Assembly (NCBI RefSeq): GCF_036669915.1
Contig: NC_089312.1
Span: 15,997,317-16,061,316 of the forward strand
Direction: 5' to 3'
DNA: 64,000 bases
From: Pocillopora verrucosa
Taxonomy: Eukaryota; Cnidaria; Anthozoa; Scleractinia; Pocilloporidae
Shown here: positions 20,545 to 32,530 of the stretch, piece by piece
Layout: every line of letters begins with the position of its first letter
Position numbering within the stretch: the first letter of the stretch is position 1
Position numbers and translations under genes: made by a program
Notes under the pieces: model-generated
Seen by the model: only the letters and a program-made list of their open reading frames with translations
The model's database searches: none
What the model was told of the DNA's origin: nothing

Positions 20545-21430
20545 TTCAGCCCGTTCTGTTCATTACATCGATAGACTTCAAATTTTCTCCATAATAGCCG
20601 TATTATAAAGGATCGAGTGCCTCGTTTAGAAATATCATCAGTTGAGCCGCTCCCCAGACTAGGCCGGCTGACACTACGTTAAAATACGTTAGCAGTCTAT
20701 GAATCATAAATGGAGACTGGCTCGAAAAGAAGGCAAGAGATAGAGCTGGAAGTGTCTTTGCAACTTTTTTATGTCTTTGATTTGAGTTAATGATATGCGA
20801 GTTGCACATTGGAATAACGTTCGCTCGAAGAGAGTGGAATATCTTTCGTTGCGTTACAATTATATAGATCAATGGAATTATGAAGAAAAGTATTGCGTGT
20901 ACGGTGCAGTATATTTCCCTGCCAGTGCTTCCCAAAGAGGTGTTGGCGCATATCAGTTTTCCATCCTCGTTGGTTTCGGCCTTGTTAATACTTGCTGTAG
21001 GTAAGGAAATTACCAAGCAAATACACCAGATTAAAACGAGTTTGATGTATTCCCTGTTGGAAAAGTTGTCGCTTCTAGAATTAAAAGGATCTGTGATAGC
21101 TTTGATTCCTAGGTAAACTATAACCAGAAGGGTTGTGATTGAAGTATTGTAGCTCGTGTCGGCGAGAAATCCGTGAAGTTTGCAAATTACGTCACCGCCG
21201 ACCTAACGCCAACTGAAATCAATGGCGTGGAAAGGAGTGAGAAAAGTGAAAAGGAGATCGGCAGATGCTAAATTTGCCACGTACCACATCGGAGAAAACC
21301 GATTTCTCCTCAAGTTCCGATAACATGTCACCAAAACCCATATGTTATCCACAAGTGAGATGATAAGGATAAAGCCGTAAAATATCAAAAGTCCGATCAC
21401 TATTAGTGAGAAATTGTCGTCGGATGCCAT
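20545..21430 (-). pseudogene. Class A GPCR, subfamily C, copy 2 (C2), broken
   Basis: Receptor with an ATG at 21430 (MASDDNFSLIV). The TM1 sequence VDNIWVLVTCYRNL and TM2 LASADLLFTF are well kept. A stop follows SWR near 21203, where the family has a tryptophan before VGG (TGG to TAG). The middle is in another frame, and the TM3-TM7 part resumes as an open stretch from 21016 down to 20603. TM6 reads SSQSP instead of CWSP. The final open part ends DPL then TAA (20603-20605), the same stop as in C1, with receptor-like codons continuing beyond (YGYYGENLKS). A functional seven-helix protein is not possible from this copy as read. Confidence 0.87.
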
Positions 21431-22910
21431 CTCTGATGATGTAAATCACTGTTTTCTTATTTCCTTTTCTTGAACAATGTAATTTGCTTGATTTTCTGTC
21501 TAACCTCTGTTGTCTATTTCAAACTGGGTATGGCCATTGAAGCGTACTGCAAAAATAACAAAGTGGCGTTTTTCTTGCCAAGAATCTGGTCGCTGTGTTA
21601 GTTTATCCTTGCAAATTATTCTCTGTATATGGTTTAATATCAAGATAAAGGTTAAATATTATGGATAAACCGCAATCAAGATCGAAGTTTACCCTCTAGT
21701 TTCACAAATTAATTAATTTTCCTGCTCTGTTCAACAAGCTAACGTTTGGTTTTGTTGGAAATAAGCCGTGTTAGTATATAGCTTCCGAAACGAAATCCCC
21801 AGCAGTCAAACATTCACATTATTGATTAGCTTGTTAGTTACCGTCTTGCCCCAGCGCAGATCATATGGTGTTCAAGACTGAGAAGATAACGATAGTTCGT
21901 GGTTTCCAGATAGTTTGAGGCCACTCTCTACTTATATATTGCAGGTGAAACGAAGTTTTATGCCTCATTCACATTAATGAGACTATTACTACCACTATCA
22001 AGCAATAAATGCTGCCATAAATCTTATTATTCCTTTGTAAAATAAATATACGTACCGTTTAAGGAACAATGTAATTCATTGAAGCAAAGGTGCACGTATA
22101 CATGTACATTGCTGCATCAACGTCCTATGAGATATGGTTGATTATGTGACTGTAGTTGATGTCGCGAAGTATCTTCTGCTACACTTTCTTCCTGAGTTAT
22201 TACTGAGAGGTTCCGTGTTCTGGTTCTCTCTTATATACTTCCGTGTTTATTTTTCGCTTTTTCATCTTCGTATATTATTAAAATAATATATTACAATCTT
22301 AACATTTACCATTTTGCTTTGACAATAATAGTTAGGTGTAAGTTGGCCAGAAAAGATTACAAAATTTAACATGAAAGAGAGAAAATTACGCGTTGCGTCT
22401 AGAAATTTCCTCATGCAACGATCAGGAGGGCCCCTATTTAGAGTCAGGTTGTGTATTTTTTGTTCATATCAAGTTTACAACGTTAAACTCAAAAACAGCC
22501 AGTGTGTCCTGTTTTAGATAGCCTCAGTCCCATTTATTCTAGACTATATAAAGCTGTTGTACCTTGCCCTTTCATTTTGCTGATATATTTCACTGTTGTT
22601 TGGTAATAATCGTTTCCTTTCTTGCTGCGATCTTTTTCGATGATTGATGGTTTAACAAAAATCGCACGATCTTTTATTCCTCGTTCACGTTGTAAAAAAA
22701 ATGGTATTGGCATATATTGGCCAATCATTAAAACCTTATCAGAGAGAATTCTAGAGCATAAGTCGCAAACTCTATGCAAACCATGAAATGCTTAACAAAA
22801 TCCCTATAGAGTTCGAGGTTTGAATCAGAGACTGTTGACCCTTGAATGTTTAATGGGGGTAAATTTTTTAAAGAAACGTTGTTGCTTCGTCGGTGGTGGG
22901 TATAACAAGA
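21431..22910. other. C2 upstream flank and unit 2/3 junction DNA
   Basis: 21431-22050 matches the C1 upstream flank (8281-8900). 22215-22275 matches 33284-33335 in unit 3. The remainder to 22910 has no clear gene; an 81-codon minus frame at 22534-22779 looks random. Confidence 0.6.
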
Positions 22911-23100
22911 TAACTTGGTCTTATCGACTGAGTTGAAAATGTAATTTGGCCACCGTAAAGATGTTTCAAAGCTGACGTTTCGAGCGTTAGCCCTTCACCA
23001 TCGCTCTGACTGAGGGCTAACGCTCAAAACGTCAGTTTTGAAGATCTTTACGGTGGCAAATTTACATTATTAACTCAGTTGATAGAACCAAAATTACCTT
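22911..23100. mobile_element. Foldback MITE, copy 1
   Basis: Two arms of about 85 bp face each other around a short loop. The left arm has GAGCGTTAGCCCTTCACC and the right arm GGGCTAACGCTCAAAACGTC, with CCACCGTAAAG / CTTTACGGTGG and AACTCAGTTGATA-like outer parts. It has no coding capacity. The same element with the same right-hand flank is at 37362-37550, so it was present before these two units separated. Confidence 0.75.
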
Positions 23101-23184
23101 GATTGTGTAGATGAGGCCATGTAAACCACGGAATTTTTTTTCTATTACTCTCATAAACTATTTCAGAAAGATTCGCGCGAACCT

Positions 23185-24598
23185 CTAACTGAGCTCATTA
23201 ATTAATACATTTGTAAAGGTGTTGTGCCTCTAGCCTGGAAGTCTGCTCAAGTAACCCTGATTTTCAAAAGTGATGAACCTTTAGACAAAAAAAATTACAA
23301 AATTACAGACCAATCTCTGTTGTGCCTGTATTTGACTAAGTTTTTGAAAAATGTCTTTACCTTCAAATATATAAATGGTTTGATTATCTACTTGTAAATC
23401 GATAATCTGCTTTTCGTAAACATCACGGTTGTGACACTGCACTAATTGACTTAACTAAAAACTGGAAACTTTATCTCGATTCTAAAAGATCAGTGGGCGT
23501 TGAATCTTTAGATTTTAGCAAACCTTCGACAGTGTCTATCACCAGACCTTCTTCTAGCCAAACTTACTGCATATGGGCTTTCGTCCACGAGCATCAGCCT
23601 GATGAAAAGTTTCTTGTTTGGCCGTAGACACCGTGTAAAAATTAGCGACAGTTTCTCTGATTGGTCGATGGTCTTAGGGGGAGTTCCTCAAGGATCAGTA
23701 TTGGGACCACTTCTTTTTAATATCTTCGTCAACAACTTGCATTTTTGTGCTACCAAAACTTACGTGAATGTCTATGCTGACGACAATCAGCTCCACTTTA
23801 GTCATGAATGTCCTACGGCCATTGAGACTGCTATTAACGAAGACCTAAAAGAGTCAACGACTTGGTTTAAGGAAAACTCACTTAAAGCAAATCCAGACAA
23901 ATTCCAAGGTTTTGGCCTGGCCCTTGGACGATCTTCCATTGATTTAAGGTTCAAAGTGGATGGTCTGGAACTCCAACAAGAGAATTATTAGATTTAAATG
24001 TCTTATTTCACTTGATGCGAAATTACATTTGGAATTTGGAATGTGAATTTTCATATATCTAAAATCTTCATTCACTTTGATGTTTATTTGTACCCAATTC
24101 ATTGACCAGCTCCCAGTTGGCTTGTTAGCTCAATTGGTAGAGCGCTGCACCGGTATCGCAGAGGTCATGGGTTCAAATCCCATACGGGCCTGAATTTTTT
24201 TCAGGTCCTATTTACAACTACTCGTTTCAGTAGTGTTCTTAGCTGCGAGGATCTCCTAATTTCATCTCTCCACCGCAGTGCAAATATGTGTTTTTTCATA
24301 TATCTAAAATATTCACTTGTATAATTCTTTCATTTTATCACATCTTATTTATTGTTCCACGATATGGCACTTTTGTCTAAAAAGGGGTTCAGATAAGCTT
24401 GAAAAACTACATAAACGTGTTCTTCGAAGTGTTTTTCAGGATAAGGAAAACGACTATCAATACCTCATAAATAGGGCAAATAAGACTATACTTTTTTTTA
24501 AAATTTAATTGTGACTTATTTATGTATATATTCGCTCAAACTAGCACCCGTGTGTTACACAATTAGCGAATTCAAATAAAGCTTTACTCACTTACTTA
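23185..24598 (+). mobile_element. 5'-truncated CR1/L2-like LINE, interrupted by a SINE
   Basis: The reverse transcriptase domain is recognisable in several frames. It begins near WKSAQVTLIFKS (about 23240) and continues as a 129-codon frame at 23602-23991 with GGVPQGSVLGPLLFNIFVN and the catalytic YADD, then WFKENSLKANPDKF. A SINE splits it at about 24119-24292. A second piece at 24317-24508 carries the C-terminal HLIYCSTIWHFC and KLEKLHKRVLR region. The endonuclease is absent and several frameshifts are present, so the element is inactive. Comparison with 37630 shows the insertion lies between GCGCGAAC and the ..TTACAAG sequence of the unit. Confidence 0.82.
24119..24292 (+). mobile_element. 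tRNA-derived SINE, copy 1
   Basis: The head (24119-24190) looks like a tRNA with A-box TAGCTCAATTGG and B-box GGTTCAAATCC (RNA polymerase III promoter). It is followed by a TTTTTTTCAGG segment and a tail ending near CAGTGCAAATATGTG. The direct repeat TTTTCATATATCTAAAAT lies before (about 24048-24065) and after (about 24290-24307) and may be the target duplication. It is inserted in the LINE above, hence younger than it. It is not a tRNA gene: the body continues past the acceptor end and there is no free 3' terminus. Confidence 0.78.
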
Positions 24599-25676
24599 AC
24601 CTTACAAGTTATTACCGTGGTAGCAGGGTAAATATATCTTATTAGATGTTTTGGTGCATAGTATCGCTCAGTATTTTGCCGTATTTTGTATGGTGAGTCA
24701 AAATTCTTCTAAGTTATTTATTCTCCAACTGCTTTTATTTCTGCTAAGTCCCTTTGCTCATTTCTCACAAGGCGAGAATAGCAGAGGGATTGGAGAAACG
24801 TAGCGCGCGCAGCCGACTGGTTAAACAGGGTTTTTTTTCAGTACAAAGTAACCTGTCCAAATAACCAACTTTCCAAATAGCCGTACAGTATCGCAGGATA
24901 TTGTACTCTACTTTGTGCCGTTGAAAATTAAATACTCCTATCTCACCTATCGGTCAATGAGAGAGTGCGTTGTAATTCCAACTGACGATATAAGAAGTCA
25001 TGAAAAGATAGATTTCATAAAAGTTTGTGATAAGCATTCTGCTTGAAACTAAAAAATTACTTTTCAATTTCATTTAGGCTTGAAAGAGTAGTTATGCGGA
25101 GTCTCACAACCATCGCTTGTGGAAATGCCCCGACGCATGCATGCAGTCGAACACAGGCTGACTCAAAATATAATTTCGTATTTCTAGATGTCCTTCACAA
25201 GATGTCAAAATTATACGTCATCAGTGTTGACAGAACCTTTATTTTGGTGATGTTGCACCATGTCAAATTTACTTTTCACATGCTATAATTGTTCTTTTTT
25301 TCCCAGCAAAACCAGGCATACTTCGAATTTACGACATTCATAATGGAGAAAAGAGCCTAACACTAAAAATCGTCACACAAATAGCAAACACAACCCTAAA
25401 TAACTCCCTAAGGGGAAAAAATTCCAATTACTTTTATTTAATTTAGTTGTTTTCTGCTCGTTCTTAAAAATAACTCCTCTAACGAACAAGAAATCTCGCA
25501 GCAAAGCATGGTTCATGATTTCCTGGATTATGACCATTTTAGCCGATGATAAAGAAGCTCATGGTTGTTTAACAAATTCTCCTTGTCGGCACCTCAAGAT
25601 GTAGTGGAGAACAGTTTGAAGAATATGCATATTGATGTTAGTGGGTAAGGGGTTAAGCAGCCAACACCTCACTAAA
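24599..25676. other. Spacer downstream of A3
   Basis: Matches 37640-38769 of unit 4 and in part 8945-9324 and 13272-13560 of unit 2. An 81-codon plus frame at 25043-25288 is not maintained in the other copies. It holds the empty BEL site at about 25268. Confidence 0.65.
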
Positions 25677-26681
25677 TTATTCCGGTTTATTTTTCTTCAT
25701 AAAATAACGTTCAGTGGCTTGTGAATCCGTTACTTGCACTCTTTCTTGTCTGTCGCGGAGAGGGTCCCCACGATGAAATAGGGGTCGTCTTGTTTTCTTG
25801 AATAAACTTCGAGCATACTGCCTCATAGCTTCTCCGTACACTCCGTATAATATTGGATCTAAGGCCGTATTTAACAGAATCAATAATTGAGACGCTCGCC
25901 ACACATAACCACCACTAGTGAGATGGAATTACAACATCGTGCGTGTGACCATGAAAGGTGACCAACATATTACAAACGCTATTGTAAGTGCTGCCAAGAC
26001 CTTGGCCACTTTGTAATGTCGTTTATAGCGCACGGAAGCCGAGATGGTGTTTATTGTATTTGATGCAACGCTTGAGCGTAAGGATAGAAAAACTCTCTTC
26101 TGAACAACTATCATGTAGACAAGAGGTACAAGGAAAAAATAAAATGCGTGAATAGTATAATAGATCTGTCGCGCTATATCCCCGAACATGATATTCGTGC
26201 AGGAAACGGTTCCTGTGTCATCTGTTTGGGTTTGATAAGCATAAAGCAAAGGCGAAGCGACAACTGCGCTAACTGACCAAACGGCAATTAACTTTCGTAG
26301 TATGTTTTCCCTTGTGATGAGTCTGACACGAAAAGGGTCTACAACAGCCTTCAGACGCTCAAAACTGATAAGAACAAGAGTCAATATGGAGGTGGAGTAG
26401 CATGCTTCAATGACAAAGCTTAGTAGTTTACAGAATATCTCGCCTCCTACCCAGGTCCACACGAATAATATCAAGTCAAAAATAGTCAGTACAGTAAATG
26501 TTACGTCTGCAATTGCAAAGTTGGCGATGCAACAAGTCAAAGAAGACTCTCGTTGTCGTTTTAGTTTGTAACACAGCCAAAGAACAAATGAGTTCCCCAC
26601 GATTGACGAAAGGAAAATTAGGAAATAAACACATGTGAATGTGACAACTAATGCTATGGAAAATCCATCGCTCGTTGCCAT
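25677..26681 (-). pseudogene. Class A GPCR, subfamily A, copy 3 (A3), one in-frame stop
   Basis: Starts at the ATG at 26681 and would give 334 residues if read through. A single nonsense codon (TAC to TAA, about 25929-25931) follows SPFMVTRTML, at the outer end of TM6. ECL3, TM7 (DPILYG) and the tail remain open in the same frame after it. All other landmarks are kept, including ERL in TM3. The 5' flank is also damaged: about 500 bp present upstream of A1 is missing, the junction being at about 26776. A very recent pseudogene; a sequencing error or a polymorphic null allele is possible. Confidence 0.88.
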
Positions 26682-29086
26682 GTGTAGTATTTAATACCTC
26701 TTCAAATGTTGTGTTAAGCAAGCGTTTCTTGCCTTGCTCAGAGTCAATGTGCGTTTCTGTGATTCCCAACGACCTTTTCCTGACATGTAAATTGGATGTT
26801 ATCAATTAATTTCAATGGAAATCTCCTCGGCCCTATCTCTTAAAGCGATCAGAGCCTGAACGATAAGTATTCTTAATCCTTTCTTTAGATAATTGGCACC
26901 AAATCTGAATACAACAGATATGCATGATGTAGTATAATAATCGCTATTTATTCTTCCAACATAATTATAAGCTATTTCCGCACCTTGTGAAAGTGCCTTG
27001 TGTATAAGCTTATTCAAAAAGCCGTGAATTTCATTGTAAGCCCTCGGTAAGTTCTAATCTCTAGTTTTGGACAGCTTTATAGAATAGTTCAAGTGAAGCA
27101 TTGTTTGTAATGTTTATCGTTCTGTTTATCAAAATTGTAGCATCTGGTTATACTATGTACTTTTTTACAAAACATCAGTTTTTTGGGGCACAAGCTGCCC
27201 AGCTGACCATGTGAAATATAATGATATGTTACTATCATAACTAACATTTTTTTTTCTTTAAAAAAAACTTTAAAATGATGTGAAACAGAACTTGATTGAA
27301 ACCGTTGGGTGCAAGGTGATGTTAGCTTTCACACAACCCACCAATTTGATCGAAACCGGTGATATATGATTTATATTAACGTTTGATATAAATCTATATA
27401 ATGAGACATCAGTATGATTTATATCAACGTTACGATAATTGTGCAGTTAAAATGTTTTGAATATTCACCACATGCTTAGCGAAAAGATCCTGATCGATTT
27501 AATGCCGTAAACGTTTCACAAAATATTTGTTGACGATCTTGGAAGACCTTTGTGACTTATGGTAGTGGCATATTTCAATGCACCTCTGAATTTACATAAA
27601 AATTTGCTAGCCTCAAAAAAAAAATAGTCAAATTTACTTTAGATCAAAAGGACCCTTGAACAATCCTGCCGATTGGATTTCATTTTGGACTCTAAGCAGT
27701 TACAAATTTTAAGGTTTATTTGAATCAAATGGTTTTACTATTTAACCATAGTTTTCAAAAGAACATTATCAACTGATCAGAGGAATCATTGAACTATATT
27801 TCTAATTATGTTGATTTTAATATGAAGTCCCCATTAGCGAAATCTTTACCCAATCACGGTCCGTTTTGGATGTTATTTAACGCTTATCCTATTTTGTCGA
27901 CCTCTTGGGCATAAGGAAACTACATTATTAATATATTATGAATTGATTAAATAGATGGTTTATTCAATATGTCCCAGATTAGATAAGGTTCATCAGGTGC
28001 TATTGGTTATCTCCCTGATCCTTACTCTATAGCAGCTTGATTTAAGGTTATACTGCAAAAATCCTTTTTCGTTATATACTGCTCGCCTTTCCAATTTTTT
28101 CCCTTTCACAGTATGAGAAGGCGTTTTATCTTTAGTGAAATAACTCTCCTTTTACTTGTAAATCAGTAGATTCGATGGTACAACTTCGTAAGGGTAAATA
28201 TTATTTACTGATATTCACTTGAAACCTGTGATATAATGTACTTACTATAACTTTTGTGACTTTTGCCAACTTTTGAAGACATTTGGTTTTTACCATCTCA
28301 TCTTAGTTGTCTTCAATTACGGCACAATATTGGATTTGCGTGGGAAAAAAACACTTTTTTTTTTTTTTTTCTTACAAACCGCTGAGGTATCTTTTCTTAA
28401 CACAAAATTTACATATATTGTAGACAAGTCACTTCTTCCGGCTGAACTTGCTCCGTCTTATTCTGTCTTGTTTATCTATTTTTGTTAATTTATCTTTCGC
28501 GTACAAAATATAATACATCAGTAGATGAACTTTTTTAGTTTCATTAAGGGTTGCAAGCCAAATGCGGTGCTTTTCTTTCCTTTTTTCAATATGAAACAAA
28601 AAATAATTTAAATATCGGAATAGACATTAATTAACTTGGCTGGATTAAGAAGCACACATTTCTAACTAAATGAAAGTTTGTGCAAATATTTGAGAGGTAG
28701 CAAGCATGGCAACTCGATTGAAATATCTCAAAGAACTTTTCATTCAACGCCGGTTGCTTTTCTTTCCTTTTCCTCTCTTATCGATGGTGTGTCTCATTAA
28801 CTTTTTATTCCCACAATTAGAAGGAATCGGGTGAACTTCCAGAGGTTCCTTCGGCAGAAAATTAATCCCTGAGAATGTTGGTGTGTACTTTACGTATTAT
28901 AGGTAGGACAGTGTTAATTAAATCTTTATACTATCAGGAAAATTCTTTCATATTTCTTTGTTCCCTTCTTTTGTCCTCTTTAAAGAAACATACTCGCTGC
29001 GATTCGTGTAGATCATGGAACACTCCTTCGTGGCTGCCACGGGCTCATGCCTTGTGTCCAACAGATTAAGTTCTCAGGTATACCTT
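26682..29086. other. Spacer between A3 and B3
   Basis: From about 26784 it matches units 1 and 4. It contains a T-run at 28352-28370. The 67-codon frame seen in units 1 and 4 is broken here near 27080. No gene recognised; a 71-codon frame at 28273-28488 is low complexity. Confidence 0.65.
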
Positions 29087-30016
29087 TCATTCTATTGTAT
29101 TTTGATGGAGAGATATCACTGTGTTATCCCTGTTCCTGTAAAGAACTCTTCGCAGTAAAGACTTAAAGTCCCCGTCGTACACACCGTACAACAAAGGATC
29201 CAATCCGGTATTAAGAAAGATTAAAAGTTGAGACGCCCTCCAAATGAGTCCTTTTGGTGCTAAACGAAAGTATATTAGCGTCCGATTGACCATGAAAGGA
29301 GACCAACAGATTATAAATGCTATAGTTAGTGCAGCAAGTGTCTTTGAAGCCTTTTTGTGTCGTCTCTGTGCTAGCAAAGTGAACAATTTGCTCGTTGGTG
29401 TAACGCTTGTGCGAAGAGCGAGATGAATTCGGATTTGGGTAAAAATCATGTAAAACAACGGGGCCACAAAGAATAATGTCGTATGCAAACTGTAATAAAT
29501 CTGTGGGACAATGACTCCATTTCTCGTAGTTATACAAGCAACGTTGCTGTCCACCGTTTTTACGCTGTAGATTTGCAGCAAAGGAGTGCAGACCAGTAAG
29601 CTAAATCCCCAAATTATAACTGGTTTAAGGTATTCTCTGCTGTACCAGACTCTTGCTCTGGAACTAAATGGATCTGTGGTAGCTTTTAATCTTTGGTAGC
29701 TAATAGTTACAAGTGTCATGATGGAAGTCGTATAGCTCGCCTCCACAAAGAATCCTTGAAGCTTACAAGTGTTGTTTCCACCTACCCAGCGCCACAAATA
29801 TCCAATCATGTTAAATGCGGAAAGTAGAGTAAATAGGAGATCTGCCGTCGCTAAATTCACCAATAACCACGTAAAAGGGGAATGTCTTCTCTTTAAAGTC
29901 TTGTAGCAAGTTAGCAAAACCCATGTGTTACCAACCGTTGATAAAATAAAAACTGTAATGTAAATTACGATAAATAGCACCGAAGCAGGCGCTGCGATAT
30001 TGTCAATTACCGCCAT
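29087..30016 (-). CDS. Class A GPCR, subfamily B, copy 3 (B3)
   Basis: Intact intronless receptor of 309 residues. I start at the ATG at 30016 (MAVIDNIAAP), which aligns with the starts of B1 and B4. A longer frame to 30082 begins only at TTG. Landmarks are N30, D59, C84/C161, Q108-R109-L110 in place of E/DRY, CWSP in TM6 and DPLLY in TM7. The tail runs RNRDNTVISLHQNTIE, ten residues beyond B1. It sits in unit 3 with a broken A3 on one side and a deleted C on the other, so it is the only working receptor of that unit. Confidence 0.93.
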   Translation of the reverse strand: MAVIDNIAAPASVLFIVIYITVFILSTVGNTWVLLTCYKTLKRRHSPFTWLLVNLATADLLFTLLSAFNMIGYLWRWVGGNNTCKLQGFFVEASYTTSIMTLVTISYQRLKATTDPFSSRARVWYSREYLKPVIIWGFSLLVCTPLLQIYSVKTVDSNVACITTRNGVIVPQIYYSLHTTLFFVAPLFYMIFTQIRIHLALRTSVTPTSKLFTLLAQRRHKKASKTLAALTIAFIICWSPFMVNRTLIYFRLAPKGLIWRASQLLIFLNTGLDPLLYGVYDGDFKSLLRRVLYRNRDNTVISLHQNTIE

Positions 30017-31984
30017 TTCGGTTTGGGTAAAATATTTTACCTTTTTTTTTGAAGTAGTCCTTTTTATCGATATCCCGAACAATTTTAAGCTGACTTTTCA
30101 CATCTCTCCGTCCTTGTTTACCGCGGCAGTTTCTATGAAGCGTCACAGAGCAGATCTATGTACAACGGTGTCATGCGAAGACTGCTTATGGTTTTTCTAT
30201 TTTCTTTCCCCCGCTTCAAATGCATTTATTTCTACTTTTTGTTGTTTACCACGTTTTTTTTAAGTTCTCCATCGACAGCTGCACATTTAGGGTACAATAT
30301 AGGACTATATGAAGAGCGTAAGGATGTATCACAGCATAATAAACGTTACGTTTGAAAACAACAAGCTAATTTTTGATTTAAATAAAATTTGTTTAATACC
30401 ATTGAATAGTTGACATAAACTTTTTCAGGAAATTAAAAATGTGTCTTGTGCCAATTTTTTTCATTTAGATATCTTGGCTGTTAGATGCTATTATTTAAAT
30501 AGAATAAAGCACCTGTCGTTTTCTTGTTACTGAAAAAGGAATGAAAATCAAATTTCATCAGTTAATGTTTTACCGCCGAGTATTCATCGATGCATGAATA
30601 AATATTTATAACTTAATTATCTTTAATTACTTTATTTGAAAATAAAAGCATTACAAATTCAATTTGGTGGAAATTATTTCCTTTCAGCTACTTCAGCTGT
30701 TTTAAAATTTGATCTCATGAAGCTTCCATTTGATAGTAGAGTGATTCCATAAGGCTGTAGTTCCTGACCAAATCTATGTCAAATTGCTAAGGGTTAAAAT
30801 TGTTCACAAAATAATATATTTATTACAACAAAAAGACCCAAAAAACGCGTGTATTTCTTCATTTTGGGCTTAATGATTAATGAGTAAGACTGCTATAGCA
30901 TCTAAGTGAGCCAAGGCCCATGCGGTTCAGTTCTAACTGTTTTTGATAACAATTTTTAAGGGCGTTTGCAGGAGGTGGCTTATAACGCAGCGTTTTTTGG
31001 TGATAATTCCGCTTAAGTTTAATGTGTTGTGACCCGTCGCCACATATAAAAAGCGAAACAGTCTGTGGATCAATTATCGCGAACAATTACGAAAGGAGGA
31101 TGCTTGAATTAAGATCAAACTAAGCATTGGAATATAACGAAGCCAACGTGCTTCTCCGTTGGTACAATTTTATTATATTTAAAAAGAGTAGCATGACTGC
31201 TGTGATCAATAAACACTTAAAAATTGCGCGACTTCATTTTCTTTACCCGCGAGGAAAGACCACGTACAACGTTATTATTATCTTTTAATCCGCTCATATT
31301 TAGCTTCCCACGTTGGGTAGTTAGATTCTGAAGTTAGTTTTGCTTCGCTCTCGATATGAAATCCGTTCAGAATGGAGATCTGACACGAGAAATTACATCT
31401 TGGGAATAAAAGCGTTAAGGCAATACGAAAGTGGGCCAGTAAAAGCACCACCATTCAGAAATCTTTCTAGTAAATACTTATTGTTCCCTTATAAAGTAGC
31501 ACGATCGGCAATACCGTCTAAGTTTATGGGTAGTTCTGTGTACAGTTCAGTTCAAATACAATACTATTTTTTGGGCTAATTTAGCCCCTCTGGAAAAGAG
31601 TTGTTTTGGCCCCAGTAAGACGGCCAGAAATAGCCAAAACTGCGAGATAACATTTGTCCCGATCTTAATGCGCAAGACATAATTTTATTAAATTCCAAAA
31701 TAATGCAAATTCACGTTCAAATTCAAAATTAAACTGGCCGTGTTTGATTTAGAGTTTGAGTGGACGGTGGGGGTAGGTGGCGGGGGAAGGGCGAGAAGAC
31801 GCCTGCCGGCACGAAGAGGCTGTTGAAAAAAAGCAAAACCCCCTGGTTAGTTGCGTATCACTGCATTTCCGGAAATGAGCAGGCAACCGATCAAAATGAG
31901 TTAAATTAAAAACCGGAAGCACTGTTATCCAACGAAACAAACACACGTTGAGCCGATGAGTGAAACGGTGAAACAGTTTTTTTT
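30017..31984. other. Spacer upstream of B3
   Basis: Unit sequence shared with 4364-5269, 17215-18300 and 43350-44640. 31735-31835 carries the GGTGGGGGTAGG-type stretch also found at 5640 and 18910. Nothing that I can call a gene. Confidence 0.6.
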
Positions 31985-32530
31985 TTCAGTCAGAAAAGAA
32001 TAAACTTCGACAAAACCTCCTCCACGCTCACAAATATGAGCTGATATTTGCTGCACACTATATTTTCCGAGCGAAAATCTTTGAGTATACCTGCCTTTAA
32101 TCTATTTGACAGCTCTTCCTTTTCCTTCCATTTGATCGGATTCTTTAAAGCGACAAATAACTGCACTCGAAGGTTTACCCGCAATAATATTTGTTTCAAA
32201 ACGTTCTCTGCTGATGCAAATACGAGTTGATATTTGCCGCACTCTATATCCTCCAAATGACAATTTGTGAGCGTAGCTACCGTTAATCAGATTCAAGATG
32301 TTTATTCCATAAACAATCCGTTGAAGCCGGCAAACGACAACTACGCTCGAAGGTTTCCCGTCATAATTTCTTTCATGAGAATCAACACCTGAAATAGCAG
32401 GCTTTTCCAAAGGCCAGTTGGCAACACGGCCAGTAACTCCTTACCAGAAACCAGTATAGAAATTGCTTCTTTTTGTTGCGGTTTTAATGCGCTAAACATA
32501 TTAAATACCGAAAGACACTTTAAGTGCAAA
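31985..32530 (-). pseudogene. RecQ-like DNA helicase fragment, unit 3 (best preserved)
   Basis: Minus-strand frames give the start of a superfamily 2 helicase. First LKPQQKEAISILVSGKELL and VLPTGLWKSLLFQVL (Walker A, with the usual GFGKS changed to GLWKS; about 32401-32421), then KPSSVVVVC (motif Ia), then ECGKYQLVFASAENVL and a second, similar ENIVCSKYQLIFVSVEEVL. The repeated segment suggests an internal duplication. Frames are broken between parts, and no DEAH box or helicase C-terminal domain follows. RecQ enzymes unwind DNA in repair; this piece cannot. It may have come from a host gene or a helicase-bearing mobile element. Confidence 0.55.

Noticed and set aside
24119-24190. A possible tRNA gene
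   Set aside because: It is the head of a SINE: the sequence continues into a body with TTTTTTTCAGG, and a second diverged copy with the same body lies at 46499-46690.
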